Positions 50,701-63,550 of a stretch of 64,000 bases of DNA are shown piece by piece. Every line of letters starts with the position of its first letter. The first letter of the stretch is position 1. The DNA comes from Symsagittifera roscoffensis (lineage: Eukaryota; Xenacoelomorpha; Acoela; Convolutidae). The translations under genes were made by a program, and so were the position numbers. The notes below the pieces were generated by a model, which had not been told where the DNA came from, did not search any database, and saw only the letters and a list, made by a program, of their open reading frames with translations. The DNA lies in contig NC_087065.1 in NCBI RefSeq assembly GCF_963678635.1, forward strand, positions 25,873,254 through 25,937,253. The letters run 5' to 3'.

Positions 50701-53448
50701 AATACTAAAGTGTGCATCCATGATATAGTTAGCCGATGATTTAAGATTTGTTCGAGGGTTCCGCTGACATTGGTTAGGTCCTTGCTTTTGTATTCTGCAT
50801 TTGCGGGTTAATAGTTCTGGTTCTAGTTTTTAAACTATTCATACGCAAGAGCTGGTTTAATTTAATTAAACAAAATGCTCAATCCGCTGAATCTAATCAC
50901 ATTTGCGGAATCCATGAACATTTTAAATTGCAAAATCCAGATCAACTAGCTATATTCGCTTGTTGCGGAATCCGCAGCAAAACAATTGTGGCGACAAAAT
51001 GTACGTTAGAAGTATTTATACGCTTAGCTCACAAATTCTTTGTAAATGAAATTCAAAAACAGTTTGGAACAAGTTTAAAGATTTGTCTTTGGGTTTCACG
51101 GACACCAATTTGTGCGCCTTTAGAGTGCACAGTTTGGTCTCGTAAAGTTACTGCTGAAAAAATTTACTGGTGTGTTCTCTGGCAAAATGCCTCCATTCTG
51201 CTCCACGGGTTCAAAGTAGGCTTTTATGGCAGTAATTTTGAGGACAGCAGGGTCAAGAAAGCTTTTAACCTGAATTCAAGAGCCTATGATTAACAGTTTG
51301 CAGGGCCAGAAGGCTTTGTCAGAGCAATTTAATGCAAAAGCTAGAATTATCACCAAACATCACAGCTTATTTGTTGTCAGTTTATCTTGTCTTTGTGCCT
51401 TTTCTGCCCAAAAATGCATTGAACGTAATGAACGCCAATTTATTCAAATTAGCCATGTGATTTGTTTCTCGAAAAAACATTACGTAATCTTGCTAGTGAA
51501 AAAACAAAAAATATCTACCATATAATGACCAATGACCGATTATAGGCACGTTCTGAACGGTTTCTTTTTGCAAAGTTAGTTGATGCTATTCTGGTGCATG
51601 AGATTCTACTGAAATTTTTGATTTTTATTTTTTTTTACTAATAAAATCTTGTCGGCATCGTTTTTGTCAGCTTTTAAATTCAAATGCTTAAAATTTCACT
51701 TTTGAAAATAATTGTAATGTTTAAATTGTTTATACGGTAGGTTGAGTTTGGATTGGTCTTTTCAGTTAACTCAACGAGATGTTTGTTAAATTTTGGTGGC
51801 AGCTTGTTGAGGCGAAAATTAAAAGATTAAAACTAAAGAAGAGAACTTCATTTCAAGAGCTCAACAATATTCTGTTTTTCATACGTCTTTTTTTAACGCT
51901 TAGTCGTGATTCGAACGATTTTCAGTGTAGATCAAAAACGTTTGAAGTTTTCACTTTTTGGTCTAATTTTGAGCGAATAAGGTGAGCTGGCAGATTCATT
52001 TTGTTTTTCAACTAAAAAATTACCAAAAATAGTCATCGAATCATGTCGAGTAAATATCATATTAAGGCATATTTTTTATGGAATTTTTTAAATAATATGG
52101 TCAGAACATTTGGTGCTTACAGCACAGCAACCGGCTATCCTTGTTTTAAATTTGTAATGGTTTCCCGCAAACTGAATTGATTTGATCAGAGATCCCTAGC
52201 ACTTAGTTTTTTTTTCAATATCGTTTTTCAAGTTTTTTCAAAGCACTTCAGTGCAATTCTATAATTTTAATTTGAGCAAGAAGGTGTTACAGCCAAGCTC
52301 TTGATACAAAAAAATCTAATAGACGAGCAATTCCTGGCTAAAAAATGCTGAAAAAAAATTTGGAGAAAAAATGGTAGAAAGTTGATTGTTAGCATCAATT
52401 GAGACTCAAATAAATGTTTCGTTTTCTTCGGAAGTCAGAACAATAAAGAAAGACGGGCCCATGCCATGAATAGTATAAACCGAAGCTCGAAAAAGACGAG
52501 TGAACCTAGCTCCTCAGGAGTTGGTGAAACCCAAATTGACGAAGGTTCACAAGAGGAGTGAAATCATACAAAAGACTTGTTAAGAAATGGAGATATTCAC
52601 ACAAACTGATACAGAAAAAAAATATATTTTATGACTATTGTAGAGTACCGAGCTGGACTTGTTGATTCACAATGAAACTAAGAAATGCAAAGTGTTAAAC
52701 AGACAAACTGAAGACACGATTGAAGACGGAGATCTTCACGCTAGATTGATGCAGAAAACCCACAATTCCATCTTAGAGCAGAGTTGCAAGATGGACCTGT
52801 TGAATTAGCCAAAAAGAAAAAATATCAGCAACAAATTTTTGTAAAATTTGGCCTAGGTTTTCTTGTTTTCAAGCATTGGAGTTGGAACTACAAAACGTTA
52901 TTTCAGCGGAGAAATTACTGTTCAAGGTGATCCAATCGCCTTGTTATGCTATATTGCTAGACCCTTGCCTCTGATAAAATCATTCGAAGTTCCAGACAAA
53001 AATATTCAAACGTGGTAGCGTATGACTCGGGAGCTCTTAGCGCATTATGAACCTCTAGAAATTGTGAACTGGTTCCCGTTTAAGGCTAAATTTGATTCGA
53101 AATTGGGCACTACCAAGAACCAAGCGAAAATTTTTCCCGGCTGTGGATTCATTTTTTGTTTGATTTCATTGTTTTGAGTGACAAAACGTTTTTTTTTTTT
53201 TTGGTCAAGTTCGGCATCAAAATAATGGAAATAAGACACATTAGGACAATTTTTAAACTCTTACGAGCTGGTTTTAACTTGTGACTGCAATTGACCCAAA
53301 ACTGGGGATCTACTTAACAATCGCTTCCCTTTGGTACCTACTTAAGAATTGCCACCCCTATTAATAAAAGCAGTAAATTAGCGCTAGCGCTTTGTCTTGA
53401 GAATTCTAATTTTGCTGCAATCTGATTGGTCGAAAATGCGTTATTTTA
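47761..53448. other. Long region without a supported gene
   Basis: AT-rich. A hAT MITE end lies at about 49305-49392 (CTCGAGAAAATCCTAGATCC). TTGCAAGAATCTT repeats near 48010-48055, and 49545-49590 is nearly repeated at 49610-49655. A 121-codon ORF at 50928-51293 (Cys/Trp/Val-rich) is open but resembles nothing I know. Confidence 0.45.
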
Positions 53449-53505
53449 ATCTACTTAACAATTGTCCCCCTTTTCCTAAAAAGGGGGTGGAATTGTTAAG
53501 TAGAT
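53449..53505. repeat. 57-bp hairpin
   Basis: ATCTACTTAACAATTGTCCC pairs with GGAATTGTTAAGTAGAT around a CCTA loop, with CCCCCTTTT / AAAAGGGGG next to it. Related words stand near 11220, 45850 and 53310, so this is a dispersed short repeat. Confidence 0.6.
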
Positions 53506-56182
53506 CTAAAACTGGTTATTACTAGAATCAAGCAAAAATGTTTTCTGGCTGTGCATCCAATTTTTGTTCGCTTTTTGGTTGCTTTAGGATTTAATGACGG
53601 AAATGGTTTCTACACATTGGACGATTCGAGCGCATCCAGCAAACTGACTCGTGAAACCACTCTTTGTGTGGTCAATTTAAATTAGCCCAGAGTTTGTTTT
53701 TCTTGCTCAACACTTTCACAAAAAACGTCAATAATGGTAACTTGAACAGAGGAACAATTTTTTGCAACGTGTCAAGTGTTTGTTTTGTGTAATAAACCCA
53801 GGTATGCTAATATGTGAGTCCGGAATAGTCATTTCTGGGTCAGTTATAGGCATGTCTAAGTTAGTCATGCTCATGCCAGAGTACAGCATGCTTAAATCCT
53901 GCCCAGGTATGACAAGATCAGATGCATCATTTAAATGTTTCATATAAGACCAGGCCTTAATAATAGAAAACAAAAGTGGGCATTTCCTAATACCTGTAAA
54001 ATGAAGTTTAAACGAGAATCCGATTTGCTTTCCAAAAATTAATGAAAGATATCAAGGCGTTTAGCATATTCAGCGCTTTCACTCACTCATTTAACATAAT
54101 GTTCTTTATAGAAAATACATTAGTGGATGTCAGAAGTAGTGTATTCACGATGTTGGGGAGATTTCTCCCAGATATGCAGGTTTTTTTAAAAATATTGATG
54201 TAACCCCCTCTCCAGTTCTCCCCCTTAAGATTATGGCTAGGACCTTGCTGCTATCTAAAGAGTTGAGAAGGTTGACTGCAAAAAATTAAGAAACTGAGGT
54301 TGCAACTTCGAAAAAATGGTTTTTTCTCTGTTCACAGGTTGCACTGCTTATTAAATGGGCTTTGATAAGATTTGTGCCTCAATTGAAAAAAAAAGTTTCC
54401 AAAAATTGTGCGTCATACAGTTTTCATAAATTACAAATTTTTAGTCGTACAATTTATTATAGAGTTTTCATACAATTTTTTGTACGTATGGAATTGTATG
54501 GAAATGTATGACAAGATATTTCCCATTTATGAGAATTGTATGATAAGCATTTTTGGTCAACCGGGGAATGAAAACATCTTTCAATCTAGGCTACGTATTC
54601 CAAATATTTACTGAACGCAGCAAATCATAACATAACTACCCGCAGTGACAAAATTGCGATTGAAATCGAGTTTTATACAGATAACATACTGTATGAAAAT
54701 CGATATTAGATCGCGCATTTAGATATATGGATTAACATGGATTTTACATGGATTTATTATAGTAATGAAAATCATCAAAATCTCAACAAAATTTCTTGAT
54801 TATAACTTTTTTGGTTTGAGAATTTTGGTTTGCGAATTTTTGTACTCAGAGCTACAGATAGCAAGAGTCAGCGATTTTGAATTTTGCAAATCTAAGGGCT
54901 CCCGCGGTATGAAAAGTAAAAGTATACATTTTCTCTCGAATTGTCTTGTTCTTTATCAACGTTCTAAGCACAATTATGTAAAGCAATTCCCTTTAATTGA
55001 AAAACTCATTTAGTAACAATTCGTTTTTGCTGCAGATTTTCAGGCATTTTTGTATATTTTCAGGCATTTTTAAATAAAAATATATTTTAGGCATTTTAGA
55101 CAGTCATAGAAATATAGGCAAAATGGACAAAAATTTTTGTAGTAAGATTACTAGAAAAATGAAAAAATAACAAAATTTTTTCAAAATTTTTTGCAGGAAA
55201 TTTTTGAATTTTTAAGTTTTTGGTTTCCATAGGAAGCTAAAAAAACCCAAAAATTAGTTTTATTTGCCTAGAATTAAAAATCATAAGAATCATAAGAATT
55301 ATAATTATTATTAAGATCTTAAATTAGGCATAATTTAACTTGTAAGCCTACTCGCTTGCTTTATTCGCTCGAATTCAGACAAAAAAATCAAAAATTTCAA
55401 ACCTGTTTTCTTCAAAACCGGGAAAAAATTTAAAAATTTTTTTTTCAAAGAGGTTCGAATCACGACTGAAATGGCTTCAATGTGACATATCACTCAACCC
55501 AGTCCGATCATTATTTGTGTTACCTGATTTTGCGTGGAAAACAAAAAGCAAAAAAAACTAAAACACACCCAAATACCAAGTTGCTTCCCATTTTCAATGG
55601 TCGGAACAACAAAAATAGCCGGTTACTGTGCAAGTATCACAAAATGTTCAGATAAGTTCAATAGAAAAATTTGCAGCAATTGTTTTTATTTTGTTTATTT
55701 AATTTTTTTTCTAGTTTCAAAATGTCTTTCTTTCTGCTATTGTTTCACAAAGAGAGACTGCTTTGGCTTAAAACCCACTATTATGAAACATGTGCTAGTT
55801 GCATAGTAAAGTAAAGGTAGTTGTGTAGTAAAATTAATTTGATGAAGTCAGTCTTAGCAATTTTTGTCTAGTTTATTCCAAAAAATAAATCAGAACTATT
55901 CAGATCAGCTGTTCGTTGACACTGAAACGCTTTTTTTAAATTAGATTTACAACCACGACTAGTAGGTTTAAAACCATACCGCACTTAGATGCCGCACATC
56001 TTCTTTGAAGTAGCCAAAATTGGCTGGAAAAAATTTCGTAATTACTTCGTAATGCTTCGAGAGTAGTCGGAACAACAAATTTTGGTTCTCTTCTCTGTTC
56101 AGGGACTGATAGTCTTATGGGATGGCAATCGATGTAGTTTTTGTCTTAATTTGCTGGAGTTAATTAATGAAAGTTCTTTTTT
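53506..56182. other. Non-coding DNA with minor repeats
   Basis: A minisatellite-like patch lies at 53790-53925 and a foldback copy at 54409-54568 (mismatched arms, end GGTCAACCGGGG). The piece at about 55440-55540 resembles 12330-12420 inverted. No gene is supported. Confidence 0.45.
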
Positions 56183-56352
56183 ACAATTTCCATATATGAA
56201 AAAATGCTAGTCATACAATTTCCATATATGAAAAAATACTAACCATAGACCTTTCATGCACTTTTCTGTATTTGTGGAAATGTATGGAAAGTGTATGCCT
56301 AGCATTTTTCCATATATGACAATTCTATGACTAGCATTTTTCGTCAACCCGG
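56183..56352. repeat. Foldback palindrome copy
   Basis: CATACAATTTCCATATATG words lie in both orientations, ending CGTCAACCCGGGT. Same family as 8361-9479. Confidence 0.65.
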
Positions 56353-56838
56353 GTGCTCTGCAAGTATGGTGGACACCTTTATGTTAAAATTAACCCATTT
56401 TGAGAAAACTGTATCAATAGGTAAAAATTTTATTTCGCTGGGAAATCTGATAATTAATTTTCATTTTCGAAATAAGAAGTCGATCACGTTTTTTGTGACT
56501 TTTACACTTTTGCTGTTTGCTAGAGGAGTTTCTCTTTCTTTTAACAATAAAAATGATTAAAATGAAACAAATCGAAAATTGCAGAATTAAATAAGGAATT
56601 AAATTTGTTATCTGTTCAGTCTGATAAACGAAAAAAGTCGGAACAGACGATTTTAAGAATTTTTAAATTTGGACTCCAAATCAAAACTAAAGTGGCTTCA
56701 ATATGATACTACCTAGACATGTTTACTACCAGTCTTGACTGAAAGATTTTTATAAAATCAAGAACTTCCTTAAAGCGATAGATTTTGACTCTATTTGTTC
56801 TCTACTAATATTTCCAGGTCATATATTTATAGAATAAT

Positions 56839-57022
56839 TTACAAATGGGTTTGGTTTTTTTCATTCACATCGACGGTTACTTTTTCTTGGTCGCTCTTCC
56901 TCGTGAACTCTTCCTCTTCTCCCTCGTCTGGAATTGTGTCCATGGTCGGATCAACAGCCACTCCAGTCCCCCCTCCTTTTGTATTCGGATGGCCACGACT
57001 ACTCACACTCACACTGCTTAAT
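56839..57022 (-). CDS. SLC10-like gene, last exon (cytoplasmic tail)
   Basis: The acceptor ATTACAG precedes 57022 and the stop TAA lies at 56839-56841. The first base completes an Arg codon begun by AG at the end of the 58513 exon. The 61-codon tail is hydrophilic: Ser-rich at the start, then an acidic run (DEGEEEE) and a charged end KNQTHL. The phase match supports the exon chain. Confidence 0.7.
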
Positions 57023-57721
57023 CTGTAATAGATAGCGAAGTATTTGTAACAAGTAGAGAAAATTTCAAACAAACAGAATTAAATTTGGAGATCAATGTGT
57101 TATTATTTAGCAATTATTTCTGAAAAATTAGGTTTCGCCAGCAAAAACGGTCTGAAATAGGTCTTTGGATCTTTGCAATGAACTTTGTAACAACTCTCTG
57201 AAATCAGTAGTAAAAATTTGAATCAGACAAAATCAAATGAAAAAAGCAATTGACATATTTCAGGAAACATTTGCTAGCAAAAACCTAGTTTTTCTGACAG
57301 AAATGAAGTCTCAATGTCGCTTGAAAATTATTGATCATTTGTCAAAGTTTGTGACATTTGACAGATTGCTTTTTAAATTAGCTTGTAATTCTCTAGAAAT
57401 CAAATATTTCATTTAATTCACAATTGGCCATCAAAAAGGGAACTAAAAATGTTATAACCTCTGTCAAATTCAGCTTAAAGAATATTACAAATTGGTGGGT
57501 ATAAAACTTGCGCGCTTTTTGCTATTTTTTTTTCATAATTTACTGACCTCAAAAGTAATCGTTGATTATTGCAACTGCTTTACAAATTTAGGAGAAAAAA
57601 ATTAGGAAAATTAGGAAAAATTTGTTGTGAAATTCCTTACAGAGCTTATAAGATGTTCTTTGAGGAAATGTTTGCAGGATGGCCAATAGGGGAAATTTAA
57701 GATAAAAAACATGGTAAGAGG

Positions 57722-58214
57722 CAGGGGCGGATCTAGGATTTTCTGTTTTCTCGAGGGGGGGGGCGGATTTTCAAAAATGTTCGAAAATTTTGTCGACCTT
57801 TTTTTTTAGGTCGACCGAATTGATTTTCTGAGCTCTCCCAAAGCACTAAAAAGACCCTGTTTTGGTAAAATTTTGAAAAACAGGCAAAATTTTGAAAAAC
57901 AGACCAAAAAGGCGTTTTTAGGCACTTTTTAGAAATTTTTGAAAAACAGGCCAAAAAAGGCGTTTTTAGGCACTTTTTAGAAAATTTTGACCAAAAAAAT
58001 TGCGTTTTTTTTGGCGCGCGCTCCCCCCTAAAAGTAAGTATACATTGGCGCCAAAGGCGCCTTTAGAAAGTATTAGGGTCCGTCACCAAATATGGATATC
58101 TCATAATAGTACAAAGGGGAGACCCTTTGGGTCGGCAGGGGGTCGAATCCCTGAGGGTGGGGGGAGAGGAAGGTGTCAGCCCCCGGCCTCCCCCCTCCCC
58201 TAAATCCGCTCCTG
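57722..58214. mobile_element. hAT-type MITE, 493 bp
   Basis: CAGGGGCGGATCTAGGAT to TAAATCCGCTCCTG, flanked by perfect 8-bp duplications GTAAGAGG (57714-57721, 58215-58222). It sits in an SLC10-like intron and encodes no transposase. Confidence 0.9.
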
Positions 58215-58512
58215 GTAAGAGGGGTACGGTCTCGGAGCAATATTACGATAGGTGGTAATTTTGAGAGCTATTAGAGTAGTGCAGCTATCCTTCTAAGATA
58301 GTTTCAAGTAAATACAGTATTTTGAGATGAAATGTAATTCAAAAATTCAACTTTTACGCATCTTTTTTGCCTGATAGTTTTTTTTGGCTCGGATATAAAT
58401 TATAAATAATTTTAGAATAAAAAAGTCGTGATCCAGCTTTTTAATTCGAACCTGCCACCTTTTGTAATATATCAGCCATGTCTGATTTTTTTTTTGATTT
58501 ATTGTAAATTAC

Positions 58513-58762
58513 CTTCGTCTAATTGTGCCTCCGAGTCCTTCGAACTTCTGTCGTTGTCTTAGCTGTTCACTTTTATTCTCGTCACACACGTCTCTGTATT
58601 TAGCAATGTACTTCTTAGCCAGTAAGTGGACTATGAAGAGAGGTATGGACACTAGCATGGTCATTATGGCTATGCTTATGGGCATTAGCGAGTTCAGATT
58701 CGACTGTGGAGGATCGAACACAAAATTGGTCATCGTAACTACAATCATCGAATTCTGCATAC
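58513..58762 (-). CDS. SLC10-like gene, membrane exon
   Basis: The acceptor TTTTCCAG precedes 58762 and the donor AG|GTAAT is at 58513/58512; 250 nt. It starts in the middle of a Gly codon supplied by the 60102 exon and reads Met-Gln-Asn, continuing the SLC10 motif Glu-x-Gly-x-Gln-Asn. A long hydrophobic helix (LMPISIAIMTMLVSIPLFIV) and a basic cytoplasmic stretch (AKKYIAKYRDV) follow. In this family the Glu-x-Gly-x-Gln-Asn segment lies in the substrate/sodium core. Substrate unknown. Confidence 0.7.
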
Positions 58763-58919
58763 CTGGAAAAAAAACCGATATTTTCGCCTTTTTTTTCTCT
58801 GTCCGCTTTTTTGAGACGCCTGAAAAAAGGTTGGATAATATAGTCTTATGCCGACAAGAAAGGATAATGATTAATAACCATGTTTTTACATCAATTTGTA
58901 TAATAATCTCCCTTGGGAG

Positions 58920-59249
58920 GGGCGGATCTAGGATTTTCTCGAGGGGGGTTTTCAAAAAACTTTCGAAGATTTTGTTTTTTTTGTCGACCTTTTTTCAGGT
59001 CGAGCAAAGTGAATTTACGAGCTTCCCCAAAGCACTAAAAACACCCTGTTTTGGTAAAAACTTCGCGCCGCAGGCAAAAATTTAAAAAACAGGCCACAAA
59101 AGGCTCCCCCCTTAAAATTAGTACATATAGGCACTTTAGGCGCCTTTAGAAAGTTTTTAGGGTCCTTCGCCAAAATGGATATCTCAAGCAAAGGTGGAAC
59201 CATTTGGGTCGACAGGAAATCCGCCCCCGCCCTTCTTAATCCGCCCCTA
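58920..59249. mobile_element. hAT-type MITE, ~330 bp
   Basis: GGGCGGATCTAGGATTTTCT to AATCCGCCCCTA with the 8-bp duplication CTTGGGAG (58912-58919, 59250-59257). It lies in an SLC10-like intron. Confidence 0.85.
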
Positions 59250-59447
59250 CTTGGGAGCAATTCATGTTTATTTATTATAACAATAATCGGGTTCAATTCC
59301 CACTTACATTTGCACACAATTGGCAGTTTCCAACATTTATGCTAGTCGAGTTTTATTCTAGTCGCGTATGGAATAATGCAGGGTACAAGATTATTGCATT
59401 TTAGCCGATAAAAATTCATTCTTAAAGTTGAATATCATAGTCGTGAC

Positions 59448-59889
59448 CAGGGGCGGATTTAGGGGGGGGGGGACACCCTCTCTCAGGGGTTCGACCCCCT
59501 GCCAACCCAAAGGGTCCCCTATTTTTAGTAATACCTTTTTAAGTACTAATTTTAGTTCTATTTTTAGTACTATTTTTAGTACAATTTTGAAATACCATTG
59601 TTAGTGACGGAGCCTTCGGCGCCAATATTAATTAACTTTGAAAGGAGCACGTGCCGAAAAAACGCAATTTTTTGGTCATAATTTTCCAAAAAGTGCCTAA
59701 AAACGCCTTTTTTGGCCTGTTTTTTCAAAATTTTGCCATGAAGAAGAATAGTTGGACAAAAAAAGGACTTTTTAGTGCTTTGGGAGAGCTCGAAAAATCA
59801 AATGGGTCGTTCTAAAAAGAAGGTCGACAAAAGTTTCAAAATTTGGTTGCAGTTCCGCCCCCCTCGAGAAAATCCTAGATCCGCCCCTG
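59448..59889. mobile_element. hAT-type MITE, 442 bp
   Basis: CAGGGGCGGATTTAGGGGGG to GATCCGCCCCTG, inverted relative to the previous copy, with perfect 8-bp duplications GTCGTGAC (59440-59447, 59890-59897). Confidence 0.9.
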
Positions 59890-60101
59890 GTCGTGACCAC
59901 TTCTTGACTTTCATCAACCTGCAGTTCTCTAGGCAGCAATGTTCCTTCCATAAGCAAACTTGTTCGTTTTGCTTGCAGAAATTAAGTGGTACCAACTAAT
60001 CGGATGTACAAATAAACCGATTTGTCTAAACCCAAAAGATAAATAATATGTATGTCACTCATATATACTCTCACTACTATTTGATTGTAGAATTAACTTA
60101 C

Positions 60102-60257
60102 CAACTTCGAGTGATATAGTTTTAATCTGTGAGCAGCGCAGTTGCAGAATCAAAGAAGCAACACCGCCAAGTACAAAGCCCCCCAGAGGCAGCAGACAAC
60201 CTCCTAGATAGTCCCGCAGTGAGAAAAGTTTGAACGCAAAGGAGCTCTTGTACAGCG
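60102..60257 (-). CDS. SLC10-like gene, exon with the conserved Glu-x-Gly motif
   Basis: The acceptor GATATTTCAG precedes 60257 and the donor GTTG|GTAAG is at 60102. It encodes a loop (SSFAFKLFSLRDYLGGC), a Gly-rich helix (LLPLGGFVLGGVASLILQL) and Lys-Thr-Ile-Ser-Leu-Glu-Val-Gly, the SLC10 (bile acid:sodium symporter) signature that is completed as Gly-Met-Gln-Asn by the 58762 exon. Exon phase and motif agree, which makes the family call good. Upstream exons are not found in the window. Confidence 0.75.
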
Positions 60258-60327
60258 CTGAAATATCAATGAGTATATGATTAAAAACTGCATCTATATG
60301 CTTCAATCTTTTTGCTTCAATATTTGC

Positions 60328-60714
60328 AAAAAATTTTTCAAAAAAATCAAAATTTTTTGTCGACATTTTTTTAGGTCGACCAAATTGATTTTATGCGCTC
60401 TCCCAAATCACTATAAAGACCGTCCTTTGATCAAACTTTCTGAAAACAAAACAGGTCATTTTTTTTGTAAACAACAGGCCAAAAAGGAGTTTTTTGGATT
60501 TTTTTGGAAACTTTTGACCAAAAAATTGCGTTTTTGGCACACACTCCCCCCTCAAAATTAAAATTTATAGGCACCAAAGGCCTCTTTGCCAACGTTTTTG
60601 ATATAGCCAAAACTATATATCACAAAAAAGTACGCAATGTGACCCTTTGAGTCGAAAGGGGGTCGAATTCTTGAAAATAGACGACCCCCCCCCCCCCCTA
60701 AATAAGCCCCTGCT
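60328..60714. repeat. Degraded hAT-type MITE
   Basis: Contains the family core (GTCGACC, CTCTCCCAAA, AAAAATTGCGTTTTTGGCAC) and ends with a C-run and TAAATAAGCCCCTG. The left end is not clear. Confidence 0.6.
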
Positions 60715-61432
60715 TGAGAGTATTAACATTTATATTGAAAAGTTCCGGCAATCAGATCAACAAAACCGATCAGAAACAAATACAGACAACCCGTTGTATT
60801 TAAAAAGTAACGATTCCTATAAAAATTAGTATGGTTTCAAAGAAAAAGGAGGCAAGCCTTATCAGTGCGGTTCAGTTCGGATTCGGCGACAAGGCTGGGA
60901 AAACACGGCTACAGAATCCGCAACAAGGCTGATTGTCTGAGATTTTTCATGCAATTGTCGAGTAAAGAGAAATTGGGTAAACATAGCGCGATTTAAAACA
61001 TACTGCTATTTTTTTTCGGTTGTCGAATCAAGAAAAAAACTGATTAAGCAGTAAATTCAAATGCTAGCTCAAGCAGCACAAAAGTTTGCGGAATCGAGAA
61101 CAAAATACGTGTTTTGGGTTGATTTTTATGTAATACCCTAAAATGCTGCACGTCTTTATTTGAACACACAAAAATGTGACCATTATCAAATTAAAGTTAT
61201 GTTTGTTGTGCAGATGGTCGACAGAACTTTCGGTCAATTTCAGTGATAGAAATCGATTTTGCTTTTGATTGGTTGACGAAGCTTAGAATAGTTTTTTGAC
61301 AAAGTTTATAATTATCAAACGTGGGATTTTGTTTGAGTGAGTGATTAAAAATTTGCTTGAGCAAATGGTAATGTAAATTATTTCTCTGATTTGCAACCCA
61401 GCGTCTAGTTTTAATATCTATGCTTGGTGTGG

Positions 61433-61896
61433 GTTTTTTTTATTCAGACTTTTCGACTTGTTAACAAAGCGTTTTTGTCGGAATTTTTTATACCATCTGA
61501 GAGATATTGTTACTTTATTTTAAAATTTAAAAGATATTTCACCTGTGATTGTTTTGCGTGAAGTTACGGTCGTTTGAAAATGGCTATGTTGGCTAGTTTG
61601 AGACGATTAAAGAGCGATATATTGCGTACTAATAACACGCGTAAGAAGCAAATGAATCCGTTCCAAATTAAATTGCGACCAGCAATTTAATTCTCTTGGC
61701 ACAATACGAGGCATTAAACACACCCTTAGTATTTTATAGCGTGTCGGGGGATGAAATGAAGAAAAAATGAGTAAAAAAATTCGTCTTTTTTTCTCAATTA
61801 TTTTGTCAATTATTCAAGCAGAAAAAAATCGTTCAAAGGGCCTTAAGTGCAATCGGAACATTCAGGGATTTGCCTTTATATACGAGCAGTTTTGTT
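61433..61896 (-). repeat. Diverged GTCGGAACA repeat unit
   Basis: Reads inverted: TTCAGAC...GTTAAC near the start, CACCTGTGAT, and CGGAACATTCAGGG then TACGAGCAGTTTTGTT at the end. Confidence 0.6.
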
Positions 61897-61939
61897 AGCA
61901 TGTAGTTCTGTTTTTGATCCATTTTTTAAAGAAAGTGCT

Positions 61940-62372
61940 GAGTATTTATGCTTGGTGTGTTTTTTTTCAGACAGTTTTCAACATGTTAACTTGGCTTTTT
62001 GACGAATTTTTTTTCAGTGAATTCTATATCATGTAACATTTAAGTTCAAATTTATTTTAAGTTCAAACTTAAAAAGATATTTCATTGTGATCTTTTTCCG
62101 TAATTTTACGGGCGTTTGAAAATTGCTAAATTGGCCAATTTGGGATAATTAAAGTGCGATAGATTGCGTACTTATAACACGTAAGAGGTCAGCAATTTAC
62201 TCCTAATATCACAATACGAGACGCTAAACACCCTTAGTATTTTGCGTAGTGTATGGGAAGACAAAGAAGAAAAACGAAAAAATATATATATATTAATTTT
62301 TCTTGTCAATTTTTCAATCAAACATTCAGTCGTAACATTCAGGGCTTTGCCTTGGTATACGAGCAGTCTTTG
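61940..62372 (-). repeat. Second diverged GTCGGAACA repeat unit in tandem
   Basis: Same layout as 61433-61896 (TTTTTCAGACAG ... CATTCAGGGCTTTGCCTTG, TACGAGCAGTC). The two form a direct tandem pair. Confidence 0.6.
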
Positions 62373-62443
62373 TTGTTTTTCTAAATTTACTAATAAAGTC
62401 TTTAAAAAACAAAAGCGGTCAAAGAACAAGCCCTGTAGGACCC

Positions 62444-62846
62444 CCTCAGGGATTCGAACCCCTGCTGATCCAAGGGTCCCCCTCTGTACTATTTTGAGAT
62501 ATCCATTTTGACTGACGGGTTATAAATTTTTTAAAGGTGACTTTGGCGCCAATTTATACTAATTTTGAGGGCGAAGCTCACGCCAAAAAACGCAATTTTT
62601 TGGTCCAATGTTTCCACAAAAACGCATTTTTTGGCCTGTTTTTTTTCAAAATTTTGCCTGCGGCGCATAAAACTTGGCCAAAACAGGGTCTTTTTCAGTG
62701 CTTTGGGAGAGCTAGAAAAATCAAATTGATCTATCTACTCAACATTTAGACGCAGTTTTCAAAAAAATTTCAGAAACCAGTCCCCCTATCATCATCCCCC
62801 CCCCCCGCCCCCCCAACCCCCACCGAGAATCCTAGATCCGCGCGTG
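62444..62846. repeat. Partial hAT-type MITE
   Basis: Contains CAGGGATTCGAACCCCTG (T-arm-like), the family core, a long C-run and a right end CCTAGATCCGCGCGTGG. The left end is missing or mutated. Confidence 0.65.
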
Positions 62847-63550
62847 GTATAAATTCTGATTGCTGTTACTGAGAAAAGTTAAATTAGAAATAACAAAGGA
62901 CCTCGAAAGCCGTTATCATAAAATTAAACGCCCTCAAACCCTCCTCTCCCAACGCTTTCGCTTCCAATAGTTTCATTTCCAAGCAGCGAACATGGAATTT
63001 AAATTTACGATCAAGCGGCCATAACTTTACGATCAAACGGCTGTGAAAATGAAAATAAGACAAATATGACTTTAAACGAGTGGCATAATTGTCGTTAAAC
63101 TGGTCGTAACGTTAATTGCAATCTGGTGCTAATATCCATATGTTTGATAATATAAAGGGGGTCAGTTATGTGTGTAGCACATGTGTGGCAATAAATAGCA
63201 GCTTCCTAATTCCGAACGAGTGTCAGACACTTATCGGCTAAATAATTCCAAATTAAGTGCAATATGTTCCGAAATGAGGCGCATTCAAAGTTTTGACCCT
63301 TTCCGTTGGGATATAAGACAAGCTTGGGGGTTTTTACCGCCATCCATACCAGAGGTGGTGTCAAAAAATTTTGGTAAACTTTGGGGACCTTCTTCGACGC
63401 TTCAAGAAGGCTTGGAAAGTTTGGTTGACCGAAAAAAAAGGTCCAAGCTTTCTTGAAGCGCCGGTTTTCTCTATCTTTTGCCTCGTATTGGGCACTTTTT
63501 GGAAAGGTTTTGACAAAAAAATTGCGTTTTTTTCGGCACCAAAAGCGAAC
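62847..63550. other. Non-coding DNA
   Basis: No gene is supported. The part at about 63330-63545 has weak hAT-core words (GGCACTTTTTGGAAA, AAAATTGCGTTTTTTTCGGC). Confidence 0.4.

Noticed and set aside
50928-51293. 121-aa ORF as a gene
   Set aside because: No similarity, splice context or conservation could be seen; AT-rich DNA yields such frames by chance.
59900-59975. Additional SLC10 exon reading AKRTSLLMEGTLLPRELQ after the 60102 donor
   Set aside because: It fits in phase, but the 60102 donor also joins in phase to 58762 and there completes the SLC10 Gly-Met-Gln-Asn motif. The other reading ends in a hAT insertion and a stop.
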